Positions 1-6,507 of a stretch of DNA of 64,000 bases are shown here, piece by piece (within the stretch, counting starts at the first letter, position 1; each line of letters begins with the position of its first letter). The stretch is from Denitrobacterium detoxificans (GTDB taxonomy: Bacteria > Actinomycetota > Coriobacteriia > Coriobacteriales > Eggerthellaceae), in assembly GCF_001643775.1 (NCBI RefSeq), contig NZ_CP011402.1:310001-374000 (forward strand), written 5' to 3'. The position numbers and the translations under genes were made by a program. The notes under the pieces were generated by a model. The model was not told the DNA's origin. It searched no databases and was given only the letters and a program-made list of their open reading frames with translations.

Positions 1-2
1 AC

Positions 3-104
3 GAACTCGTGGTGTCGCGCGAGACGGTTGCCACGCATGTGAAGCATATCTACGCAAAGGCCAACGTGCATAGCCGTCAGGAACTGCTGGACCTGGCCAA
101 CTAG
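3..104 (+). CDS. LuxR-family regulator, C-terminal end (truncated by window)
   Basis: Only the last 33 codons are present; the gene begins outside the window. The visible residues include VSRETVATHVKHIYAKANVH followed by SRQELLDL and a TAG stop. This is the recognition helix and final helix of a LuxR/GerE helix-turn-helix: the pattern T-V-x-T-H-x-x-x-I-Y-x-K is diagnostic and closely matches the end of the LuxR protein at 47787-49208 (NTARTHIHNIYRKLNVSSRE). It converges on the flavoprotein gene at 261-1961, so it may be the regulator of that enzyme, as in the divergent pair at 47.8-51.3 kb; that link is inference. Confidence 0.85.
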   Translation, partial: ELVVSRETVATHVKHIYAKANVHSRQELLDLAN

Positions 105-180
105 TCTTTGCCCTCCCGGCGGTTGTTGCTGCTGTCCATGTGGCTTCTGTCCGTCGCTTTGCTTCCGTTTACCCTGCGAA

Positions 181-215
181 ACAAAAGGCGCACCCGTCTG
201 CAGAACGGGCGCGCC
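181..215 (-). terminator. Rho-independent terminator of the flavoprotein gene
   Basis: Arms at 187-197 and 205-215 form an 11-bp stem around a 7-nt loop. Read on the minus strand, the single imperfect pair becomes a G-U wobble and the stem is followed by TTTTGT. It lies about 45 bp after the stop of the minus-strand gene at 261-1961. Confidence 0.75.
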
Positions 216-260
216 CAGAAAGCGGGGGCGGGAGGGGAGCCCCCGAAGCGGGAGAGTCGT

Positions 261-1961
261 CTATTCGATGCCGCAGGCATGTTTCGCCGCGATGCGCGCG
301 AAGGCGCCGCTACGGCCGCAGTTGATGCCCGTGAACTCGCTGGGGTAGTTGTGGGGGTAGAAGCCGCCCTGGTCGTTACCACAAACGTACAGGCCGGGGA
401 TGGGATCGCCATTGTCATCGAGCGCGCGGCTGTCGGTGTCGGTCACGATGCCGTGAAGGGTCACCAGGAAGTTGCCCGACGTGCGGATGGCGTAGAACGG
501 GGCCGTGTCCACGGTGCTGCAGCGGAAGGCCTCTTTGCCGAAGTCGGTATCACCCTCGGTCATCATCTTGTTGTAGCGCTCCACGGTTGCCAGGAAGGTC
601 TTCTGGTCATCGGCGTCGGGGAACATGGTCTTGGCCAGCTCTTCCAGCGTGTCGCACTTCTTCAGATTGCCCTCTTCCAGACGAGGGGCCATCCAGAAGC
701 TCTCCAGATGCTCGCGCGTGAGGGGCTGGAGATCGTAGACGTCGGCGTTGAACGCGCCGCCATTGGGGGCGGGCGTCAGGCGGCTGCAGCCGCAGGTGTC
801 GAAGCGCTGAATGTCTTCCCAGTACGTGCCGTCGAATACTTGCCAGGTGAAGCCCTTGGGCTGACGCGTGCCCATGGCGTAGATCTCGGGGTACGTGCTG
901 TCCTCGTTCATGATGCGCTCGCCACGCACGTTTACGCGCAGGAAGGGCTGGCTGGCGGGCAGGTACAGCGGGTTGCCCAGTTCGGGGCCGACTTCCTCGT
1001 TGTCGGTTACCACGCCGCGGTTCCAGACCATGGCGCCGCCGCCTTCTTCCAGGTGAGCGCCCGCCCACAGGGCCATGCGAATGCCGTCGCCCTCTTCGGT
1101 GGTGGCGGCGGTGCTGGTGCAGTAGTTGTACGCATCGGGGCACAGATCCTGCAGCATTTCCTTGTTGGCGCCATAGCCACCGGTGCATACGATGACGCCC
1201 TTGGCTGCGTTGTACTGCTTGTACTTGTTGTTATTGTCCTTGGCAATAACGCCGGTCACGGCGCCGCTGGAATCCTGGACCAGCTGCTGAGCGGGGGTGT
1301 TGAACTCGATTTTACCGCCCGCTTCCAGGAAGAGGTCGCGCATGACCTTCAGGTGGGTATAGGCGCCCAGCTGCGGGCCTTCGGGCATGTATTCGCCCAT
1401 CACGGGGTTGGTGCACATGGGCGGGTAGTAGCAGTCCTCGCCTTCGGGGGCGTGGAATTCGAAGGGGAAGGACATGCCCTTGGGGGCTTCCAGGTCTTCG
1501 AGCCAATCCATGAACTCGCCCGACTTGTCCATCCACGTCTTGTACAGCGCCATGTTCACGTCGCCCGACTGCACCTTCTTGGCATGATTCATCAGCTTGG
1601 CATGGTCGATTTCATGGCCGACGGAATGGCGGGAGCCAATGGCGCCTACGGCTTCGCGCGCCATGGCCACGTCGCCGCCCTTTTCGAGCACGATGACGTT
1701 GAAGCCCTTTTCCTGGGCCGTCATGGCGCCCATGAGGCCGGCGTTGCCAGCGCCCACGACCACCAGGTCGCAATCGATGGTTTCGGAGATATCGGTGATG
1801 GGCTCCGGCTTGGTGCGCCAATCGGTTTCTGCCGCTGCTGCGGGCTTTTCGCTTGCGGACTTGGGGCTCGAACAGCCGGCGAGCGCGCCTGCACCCAGCG
1901 CTCCGGCAGCGGTGAGGCCGCCGAATTTGAATAGGTCGCGTCGACTAATAGAAGAACTCAT
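261..1961 (-). CDS. Tat-exported FAD-dependent oxidoreductase (fumarate reductase flavoprotein-like)
   Basis: Predicted 566-aa flavoprotein of the FAD_binding_2 / fumarate reductase-succinate dehydrogenase flavoprotein group. It probably reduces an unsaturated organic acceptor outside the membrane; the substrate cannot be read from sequence. The N-terminus has a twin-arginine motif (SRRDLFKF, residues 6-13), a hydrophobic stretch and a lipobox ending in Cys30 (LAGC), so a Tat lipoprotein is likely. The FAD-binding dinucleotide motif GAGNAG is at about 70-75, and a C-terminal GLYVCGNDQGG segment is typical of the family. No haem-binding CXXCH domain is present, so electrons must come from a separate partner. 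The start at 1961 is preferred over an upstream ATG because GGAGGG lies 3 nt upstream of it and the Tat signal starts there. A terminator follows the stop. Confidence 0.9.
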   Translation of the reverse strand: MSSSISRRDLFKFGGLTAAGALGAGALAGCSSPKSASEKPAAAAETDWRTKPEPITDISETIDCDLVVVGAGNAGLMGAMTAQEKGFNVIVLEKGGDVAMAREAVGAIGSRHSVGHEIDHAKLMNHAKKVQSGDVNMALYKTWMDKSGEFMDWLEDLEAPKGMSFPFEFHAPEGEDCYYPPMCTNPVMGEYMPEGPQLGAYTHLKVMRDLFLEAGGKIEFNTPAQQLVQDSSGAVTGVIAKDNNNKYKQYNAAKGVIVCTGGYGANKEMLQDLCPDAYNYCTSTAATTEEGDGIRMALWAGAHLEEGGGAMVWNRGVVTDNEEVGPELGNPLYLPASQPFLRVNVRGERIMNEDSTYPEIYAMGTRQPKGFTWQVFDGTYWEDIQRFDTCGCSRLTPAPNGGAFNADVYDLQPLTREHLESFWMAPRLEEGNLKKCDTLEELAKTMFPDADDQKTFLATVERYNKMMTEGDTDFGKEAFRCSTVDTAPFYAIRTSGNFLVTLHGIVTDTDSRALDDNGDPIPGLYVCGNDQGGFYPHNYPSEFTGINCGRSGAFARIAAKHACGIE

Positions 1962-2310
1962 GTTCCCTCCTCGTGTCACGCCCACTCCCATTATGTGGGC
2001 ATCCAACGAGGCCACCATAGGGCGGCGCTGCGGGACGCACATCGCCGAAAGAACGGGAAATGCGCTCTCCCCGAAAACAGGGGAGAGCTTTTGAACTGGG
2101 GATATTCAATGCGCGTTCGTTTGTTTGCCAGGGCGCTTTTACGGGAGATATCCCTCTGCGGAAGATGCCGGCGTCGTGGCGGAATGTCGTTTGGCGGACC
2201 CTGCGGGCGCTGGCGAGAACCCCTCGCAAAGAGCCAATTGCGGAAATGATATGCGCGACTTTCTTTTTGCGCTGCATGTGATACTATATTCGGGCTGCAA
2301 GGCAGCATAA
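1962..2310. other. Divergent intergenic region between flavoprotein gene and tRNA-Pro
   Basis: 349 bp with no convincing gene. It should hold the minus-strand promoter of the flavoprotein gene and the plus-strand promoter of the tRNA-tatA unit (a possible TACTAT -10 at 2282-2287, no clear -35). It also holds the strong hairpin at 2064-2092 described separately. Confidence 0.6.
2064..2092 (+). terminator. Perfect hairpin plus TTTT, terminator-like (possibly regulatory)
   Basis: Arms 2064-2072 (GCTCTCCCC) and 2080-2088 (GGGGAGAGC) form a perfect 9-bp stem with a 7-nt A-rich loop, followed by TTTT at 2089-2092. The T-run makes it a plus-strand terminator, yet no plus-strand gene ends nearby. 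It could stop antisense read-through coming across the flavoprotein gene. On the minus strand it would lie in the leader of that gene. Confidence 0.6.
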
Positions 2311-2387
2311 CGGGATGTGGCTCAGCTTGGTAGAGCGCTGCGTTCGGGACGCAGAGGCCGCTGGTTCAAATCCAGTCATCCCGACCA
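2311..2387 (+). tRNA. tRNA-Pro (anticodon CGG)
   Basis: 77-nt cloverleaf. The 7-bp acceptor stem begins CGGGATG and closes with CATCCCG plus discriminator A, and the CCA end is encoded. The D arm contains GCTCAGCTTGGTAGAGC. The anticodon arm CTGCG/CGCAG carries the loop TTCGGGA, giving anticodon CGG (reads CCG, proline). The T arm contains GGTTCAAATCC. A hairpin terminator-like structure follows at 2395. Confidence 0.95.
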
Positions 2388-2394
2388 AGAACGC

Positions 2395-2430
2395 GAAGGG
2401 GATGTTCCCGTATGGGGCATCCCCTTCTTC
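2395..2430 (+). terminator. Hairpin downstream of tRNA-Pro
   Basis: Arms GAAGGGGATG (2395-2404) and CATCCCCTTC (2418-2427) form a perfect 10-bp stem. The following tract is only TTC-rich, so it is a weak Rho-independent terminator or a processing hairpin between the tRNA and tatA. Confidence 0.6.
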
Positions 2431-2473
2431 CGAACGAGGGGAAACTCATCGGAGCCAACATGTGGGAGGCAGT

Positions 2474-2692
2474 ATGAAATTCGGTGGTCTCGGTCCAGTC
2501 GAACTTATCATCATCCTCGTCGTGGTCCTGCTGATTTTCGGACCCAAGAACCTGCCAAAGCTCGGTAGCGCCATTGGTCGCACCGTGAAGAATCTCCGCA
2601 AGGGCATGGGCGATTCGGAAAAGGGCGAAAACCTCGACGAAACGGAATCCAGCGAAGAATCCGAAGGCGATTCCGAAAAGAAATCCAAGTAA
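2474..2692 (+). CDS. tatA: Sec-independent protein translocase TatA
   Basis: 72-aa TatA/TatE-type pore subunit of the twin-arginine translocase, which exports folded, cofactor-loaded proteins. Residues 1-20 hold one N-terminal membrane span (VELIIILVVVLLIFG), followed by the hallmark FGPKNLPKLG hinge and an amphipathic helix (SAIGRTVKNLRKGM). The tail is short and very acidic (Glu/Ser-rich, ending EKKSK). The start is fixed by GGGAGGC 3 nt upstream. No tatB or tatC lies in the window, so the translocase partners are elsewhere. The three Tat-type signal peptides encoded nearby (261-1961, 6508-8973, 49463-51307) are plausible clients. Confidence 0.93.
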   Translation: MKFGGLGPVELIIILVVVLLIFGPKNLPKLGSAIGRTVKNLRKGMGDSEKGENLDETESSEESEGDSEKKSK

Positions 2693-2704
2693 CTGTAGGA
2701 ATTG

Positions 2705-2729
2705 GGGCCGCGTTGCTAAGTCGCGGCCC
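2705..2729 (+). terminator. Hairpin between tatA and greA
   Basis: Arms GGGCCGCG (2705-2712) and CGCGGCCC (2722-2729) form a perfect 8-bp stem. No T-tract follows, so it may be a weak terminator or an RNA-stability hairpin rather than a full stop. Confidence 0.4.
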
Positions 2730-2757
2730 TAGTAAATGGCAAGCAAAGGATAGAATC

Positions 2758-3228
2758 ATGGCAGATCAGAGTCCCGTTCTCACCGAAGAAGGCAAGCGCA
2801 AGCTCGAAGAGGAGCTGCATTACCTGGAAAACGAGAAGCGCGCCGAGATTGGCGAGCGCATCAAGGTTGCCCGTGAATTCGGTGATATCTCCGAGAACTC
2901 CGAGTACGACGACGCCAAGAACGAGCAGGGCCTCATGGAGGCTCGCATCGCCGAGATCAACAGCATCCTGTCCGATGCCACGATCGTTGCCGGTGGCGCC
3001 CGCAAGGGTTATGTCAGCATCGGTTCCACCGTCACGGTGGAAATGAACGGTTCCGAGCGCGTGTTCAGCATCGTGGGTGCCGCCGAAGCCGACGTTCGCA
3101 AGAACAAGATCAGCAACGAATCTCCCGTGGGCTCTGCGCTGCTGGGCGGCAAGAAGGGCGACCACATCACGGTTACCGGCCCCACGGGCCGCGTGAGCGA
3201 AATGACGATCGTCAAGGTTGAAGCCTAA
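2758..3228 (+). CDS. greA: Transcription elongation factor GreA
   Basis: 156-aa GreA. It rescues backtracked RNA polymerase by stimulating transcript cleavage through the secondary channel. The N-terminal coiled coil (about 1-75) begins with LTEEGKRKLEEELHYLEN and carries the tip motif GDISENSEYDDAK with the essential acidic residues. The C-terminal FKBP-like domain (about 80-156) ends with the typical SPVGSALLGGKKGD segment. Length matches the family. The ATG at 2758 is preceded by AAAGGA. Its TAA stop overlaps the lysS start (TAATG), so the two genes are translationally coupled, an arrangement common in actinobacteria. Confidence 0.97.
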   Translation: MADQSPVLTEEGKRKLEEELHYLENEKRAEIGERIKVAREFGDISENSEYDDAKNEQGLMEARIAEINSILSDATIVAGGARKGYVSIGSTVTVEMNGSERVFSIVGAAEADVRKNKISNESPVGSALLGGKKGDHITVTGPTGRVSEMTIVKVEA

Positions 3229-5462
3229 TGGCCGATCAGAATGCTCCCATCATCGAGGACGATCCTCGGCAGGTGCGCCTGAACAAGCGTGAGGCGCTCA
3301 TTGCCGCAGGCTCGAACCCGTATGGCTCCGAAGCCATCGAAATCACCCATCTTACGGGCGAACTGGCGAAGCAGTACGCCGAACTGGAAAACGGTGCATC
3401 CACCGAAGACCGCGTGCGCGTAGCTGGCCGCATCATGGCCCGCCGCGTGCAGGGCAAGATCGCCTTCCTGGTTCTGCGCGACCGCGAGGGCGACGTTCAG
3501 CTGTTCTGCCGCATCAACGAGCTTGGCGAGGAATCGTTCGAGGCCCTGAAGGACCTCGACGTAGGCGACTGGCTGGTTGCCGAGGGCTGCGTGCTGCGCA
3601 CCAAGCGCGGCGAGCTTTCCGTTGCCATCGACACGTGGAAGCTGCAGAGCAAGTCCATCCGCCCTCTGCCGGAAAAGTTCCATGGCCTTACCGACAAGGA
3701 AACGCGCTATCGTCAGCGCTATGTCGACATGGTTATGAACCCCGCTTCCAAGTCGGTCTTCGTGAAGCGCTCGCGCATCATCAGCGCCATTCGCCGCTTC
3801 ATGGAAGAGCAGGGCTATCTGGAAGTCGAAACGCCCATTCTGCAGGAAACGCTGGGCGGCGCCAACGCCAAGCCCTTCACCACGCACTTCAACGCGCTCG
3901 ACCAGGAATGCTATCTGCGCATTGCCACCGAGCTGCATTTGAAGCGCCTGCTGGTTGGCGGCATGGACCGCGTGTTCGAGATTGGCCGCCAGTTCCGCAA
4001 CGAGGGCATGGACCTCACGCATAACCCTGAATTCACCAGTATGGAAGCCTACTGCGCGTTCAACGATGTCGAGGGCATGAAGCGCCTTTCGGAAGGTGTC
4101 TTCCGCGCTGCCAACGCCGCCGTGAACAGCAGCGACACCATTACGTATCAGGGCCAGACGATTGAACTGGGCGGTACGTGGCGCTCCGTTGCCATGTCCG
4201 ATCTGGTAAGCGAGCATGTGGGCGAGGAAGTCTCGCTTGACACGCCCGTCGAGCACCTGCGCGAAATCCTCGACGCCAACCATCTGGAATGGCAGAGCGA
4301 CTGGGGCGCTGGCAAGCTCATCTTCACGCTGTACGACGAGCTGTGCGAATCGGAAATCGTGAACCCGACGTTCGTCTGCGATTACCCGGTTGAAGTAAGC
4401 CCGCTGGCCAAGCGCAAGCCTTCCGACCCGCGTCTTACCGACCGCTTCGAGCTGGTTATTGCTGGTCATGAATATGCCAACGCGTTTAGCGAGCTGAACG
4501 ACCCCGTCGACCAGGAATCTCGCTTCGCCGCCCAGGTGGAAGCCAAGAAGCACGGCGACGACGAGGCCATGGAATACGATGCCGACTACATTCGCGCCCT
4601 GGAATACGGCATGCCGCCTGCTGGCGGCGTGGGCTACGGCATCGACCGCATGATCATGCTGCTGTGCGACCAGGCGTCCATCCGCGACGTGCTGCTGTTC
4701 CCGCACATGCGTCCCGAGTCCAAGCAGGAAAAGCAGGGCGAAGCCGGTGATCAGGAAGCTGCTCCGGCTCCCGCTGCCGAAGCTGCCGCCGAAGAGGCTC
4801 CTGCGGCTGCTGGGGTCGAGCTTTCCGGTGCTGCTGCGGAAGCTGCGAATACGCCTGCTCCTCAGCCGGGCGAAAAGCTGGAGGCTGGCATTTCTCGCGA
4901 TGCCGCGCTCGAGCTGCTGAAGGCACACAACCAGGACGAATATCACATCCTGCACGGTCTGCAGCTGGAAGGCCTCATGCGTTACTACGCGCGTCAGTTC
5001 GATTCGGAAAATGAAGAGTTCTGGGGCATCGTGGGCATGCTGCACGACCTCGACTGGGAAGAGTTCCCCACCGAGGAAGATCACACTGTGCGTGCCGCCG
5101 AAATGCTTGCCGAAGCTGGCGTGGCGCCTGTGGTTGCCCGTGCTATCCAGACGCACAACTCCGATGTGAATGCGGCACTTCCCACGCCGGAACACCAGAT
5201 GGAGCGCGTGTTGTGCGCCGTGGACGAGCTGTCTGGCCTCATCAATGCATGCGTGAAGCTGCGTCCGTCGCATTCGGTGACCGACATGAACCTGAAGTCG
5301 CTGAAGAAGAAGTACAAGACGGCAAGCTTCGCCGCCGGCTGCGACCGCGAAGTTATCGCCCGCGGTGCGGAATACATGGGCATGGAGCTTTCCGACCTGT
5401 TTACGAGCATTTTGGACGCCGAAAAGGCGCTTGTCGAAGAGGGTAACCCCGCATTTGAATAA
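3228..5462 (+). CDS. lysS: Lysyl-tRNA synthetase (class II) fused to a C-terminal HD hydrolase domain
   Basis: 744 aa, about 250 longer than usual LysRS. Residues 1-495 form a complete class II LysRS: OB-fold anticodon-binding domain (about 60-150), motif 1 (about 195-215, EVETPILQETLGG), motif 2 (FRNEGMDLTHNPEFTSMEAY, 256-275) and motif 3 (GGVGYGIDRMIMLL, 466-479). An Ala/Pro/Glu-rich linker (about 500-550) leads to an HD-superfamily domain (about 553-744) with His573/His576, the HD pair His606-Asp607 (MLHDLDW), His643 and Asp666 (AVDELSGLI). That domain resembles stand-alone predicted metal phosphohydrolases of the COG2316 type. The tRNA-charging role is secure; the HD substrate is unknown. 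It overlaps greA by one base, and a strong terminator follows. Confidence 0.95.
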   Translation: MADQNAPIIEDDPRQVRLNKREALIAAGSNPYGSEAIEITHLTGELAKQYAELENGASTEDRVRVAGRIMARRVQGKIAFLVLRDREGDVQLFCRINELGEESFEALKDLDVGDWLVAEGCVLRTKRGELSVAIDTWKLQSKSIRPLPEKFHGLTDKETRYRQRYVDMVMNPASKSVFVKRSRIISAIRRFMEEQGYLEVETPILQETLGGANAKPFTTHFNALDQECYLRIATELHLKRLLVGGMDRVFEIGRQFRNEGMDLTHNPEFTSMEAYCAFNDVEGMKRLSEGVFRAANAAVNSSDTITYQGQTIELGGTWRSVAMSDLVSEHVGEEVSLDTPVEHLREILDANHLEWQSDWGAGKLIFTLYDELCESEIVNPTFVCDYPVEVSPLAKRKPSDPRLTDRFELVIAGHEYANAFSELNDPVDQESRFAAQVEAKKHGDDEAMEYDADYIRALEYGMPPAGGVGYGIDRMIMLLCDQASIRDVLLFPHMRPESKQEKQGEAGDQEAAPAPAAEAAAEEAPAAAGVELSGAAAEAANTPAPQPGEKLEAGISRDAALELLKAHNQDEYHILHGLQLEGLMRYYARQFDSENEEFWGIVGMLHDLDWEEFPTEEDHTVRAAEMLAEAGVAPVVARAIQTHNSDVNAALPTPEHQMERVLCAVDELSGLINACVKLRPSHSVTDMNLKSLKKKYKTASFAAGCDREVIARGAEYMGMELSDLFTSILDAEKALVEEGNPAFE

Positions 5463-5486
5463 GTGCTCGTAACTTTACTTGCCTGT

Positions 5487-5523
5487 GACCCCCGTTCGTT
5501 TGAGCGGGGGTCGCTTTGTTTTT
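5487..5523 (+). terminator. Rho-independent terminator of greA-lysS
   Basis: Perfect 8-bp stem GACCCCCG (5487-5494) / CGGGGGTC (5505-5512) followed by GCTTTGTTTTT. Confidence 0.9.
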
Positions 5524-5611
5524 GCGAGGTGTGCTACGTATTGCCTATTTGCGTATCAATGTGGTCGACATCGCTTCCCCTTGTGCGTTACCATAGCGGG
5601 CCAAGGAGGTC

Positions 5612-5629
5612 CTCTCCCTAAGGGGAGAG
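5612..5629 (+). promoter_or_regulatory. Inverted repeat CTCTCCC/GGGGAGAG in the leader of the MarR-like gene
   Basis: CTCTCCC (5612-5618) and GGGAGAG (5623-5629) are perfectly complementary. They lie just after an isolated strong AAGGAGGT (5603-5610) that has no start codon at usable spacing. The same arm sequence forms the hairpin at 2064-2088. It could be a protein-binding palindrome or a leader hairpin about 85 bp before the regulator start. Confidence 0.4.
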
Positions 5630-5713
5630 AAGAAGAGACGGGGAAGTAGTGGATGGCGCTAGCCGCCTGCGCTGTTGCGTGTGGCGTGCGGGGCGGTGTC
5701 CGCGTATGGAATC

Positions 5714-6361
5714 ATGCAGCAGACGCTTGAGGGTATAAGGCGGCGTATAGAGTCCGTGGATCGGCTGCGGGCGCAGTCGGGTGGCGTATTGCGCCTTCGC
5801 GAGATTGCCGCGCTGCTCTGCCTGCGCCAGCACGGAGGCATGACGCCTGGTGATGCGGCGCGTGCGTTGGGGCTTTCCGCTGCGTCGGCGACCAGGTGCA
5901 TTTCTCGGCTCGAGCAGTTTGGGCTCGTGCAGGGCAGAACGCATGCCAGCGATTTGCGCAAGGTGGTCTATCGACTCACCAATCGTGGCGAGAACGTGGC
6001 GTTCGAGTGCGTTCGTGCATGCGGGCCCGTGTTCGAAAATCTAGTCGTGCGTCAGTATGCTGCGTTCAATTACGCCGTTCGTGAGGCGGGAAAGACTGCC
6101 GGCGGGACGCTGGGGCCTACGGCTGGATGGGTGCTTGTGGCGTTGTGCGCTTCCGATTGCCCGCAGCCGGTGAAAGCCATTCAGCGCGGTACGGCGCTTG
6201 CGCAGTCGCGCGTGTCCATGTCGCTTGCCACGCTCCGCAAGCGGGGGCTCGTGGAATTGCGCGGGGAATGCATCGACGCACGTCAGAACATGTATTCCCT
6301 TACCGACCTTGGTCGTGAAACTGCTGCCGTGATGCTTGCCGCTCTTGTTCGGACAAACTGA
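5714..6361 (+). CDS. Transcriptional regulator with two MarR-type winged helices
   Basis: 215 aa from the ATG at 5714; an in-frame TTG at 5675 or GTG at 5681 would add 11-13 residues, and none has a good ribosome site, so the start is uncertain. The first half has a MarR winged helix: HGGMTPGDAARALGLSAASA is the helix-turn-helix and SDLRKVVYRLTNRG the wing (D-x-R-x-x-x-Y-x-L-T-x-x-G). The second half repeats the plan: ALCASDCPQPVKAIQRGTAL, ASQ-like recognition segment AQSRVSMSLATLRKRGLVEL and wing DARQNMYSLTDLGRE. A single-chain protein could thus act as its own dimer. It lies 146 bp upstream of the molybdo-enzyme gene with palindromes in between, so control of that operon is likely but inferred. 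Confidence 0.75.
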   Translation: MQQTLEGIRRRIESVDRLRAQSGGVLRLREIAALLCLRQHGGMTPGDAARALGLSAASATRCISRLEQFGLVQGRTHASDLRKVVYRLTNRGENVAFECVRACGPVFENLVVRQYAAFNYAVREAGKTAGGTLGPTAGWVLVALCASDCPQPVKAIQRGTALAQSRVSMSLATLRKRGLVELRGECIDARQNMYSLTDLGRETAAVMLAALVRTN

Positions 6362-6381
6362 GTTGCATCAAGAATGAAAAA

Positions 6382-6462
6382 GGTTTCGCTGTTTGAAACC
6401 GCCTCGAAAACGTCCCGATTCGCATCTCCGTATACTTTTCCGCAGCGAACGGGAAACCGTTC
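6382..6462 (+). promoter_or_regulatory. Two palindromes upstream of the molybdo-enzyme operon
   Basis: GGTTTC (6382-6387) / GAAACC (6395-6400) and GAACGG (6447-6452) / CCGTTC (6457-6462) are perfect 6-bp inverted repeats. They flank a possible -10 box TATACT (6431-6436). Neither is followed by a T-tract. They are candidate operators for one of the tandem winged-helix regulators flanking the operon. Confidence 0.45.
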
Positions 6463-6507
6463 AAAGACGAGAATCGGCCGCTCGGCCAAAGGGAGAGGGA
6501 GAGGCAT

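Noticed and set aside
108-1934. A 608-codon open frame on the plus strand opposite the flavoprotein gene
   Set aside because: It is antisense to a clear Tat flavoprotein gene, has no family likeness and reflects the lack of stops in GC-rich antisense frames.
3225-5273. Long antisense frame opposite lysS
   Set aside because: Shadow of a conserved gene; composition is His/Gly/Val-rich as expected for a reverse frame of GC-rich DNA.
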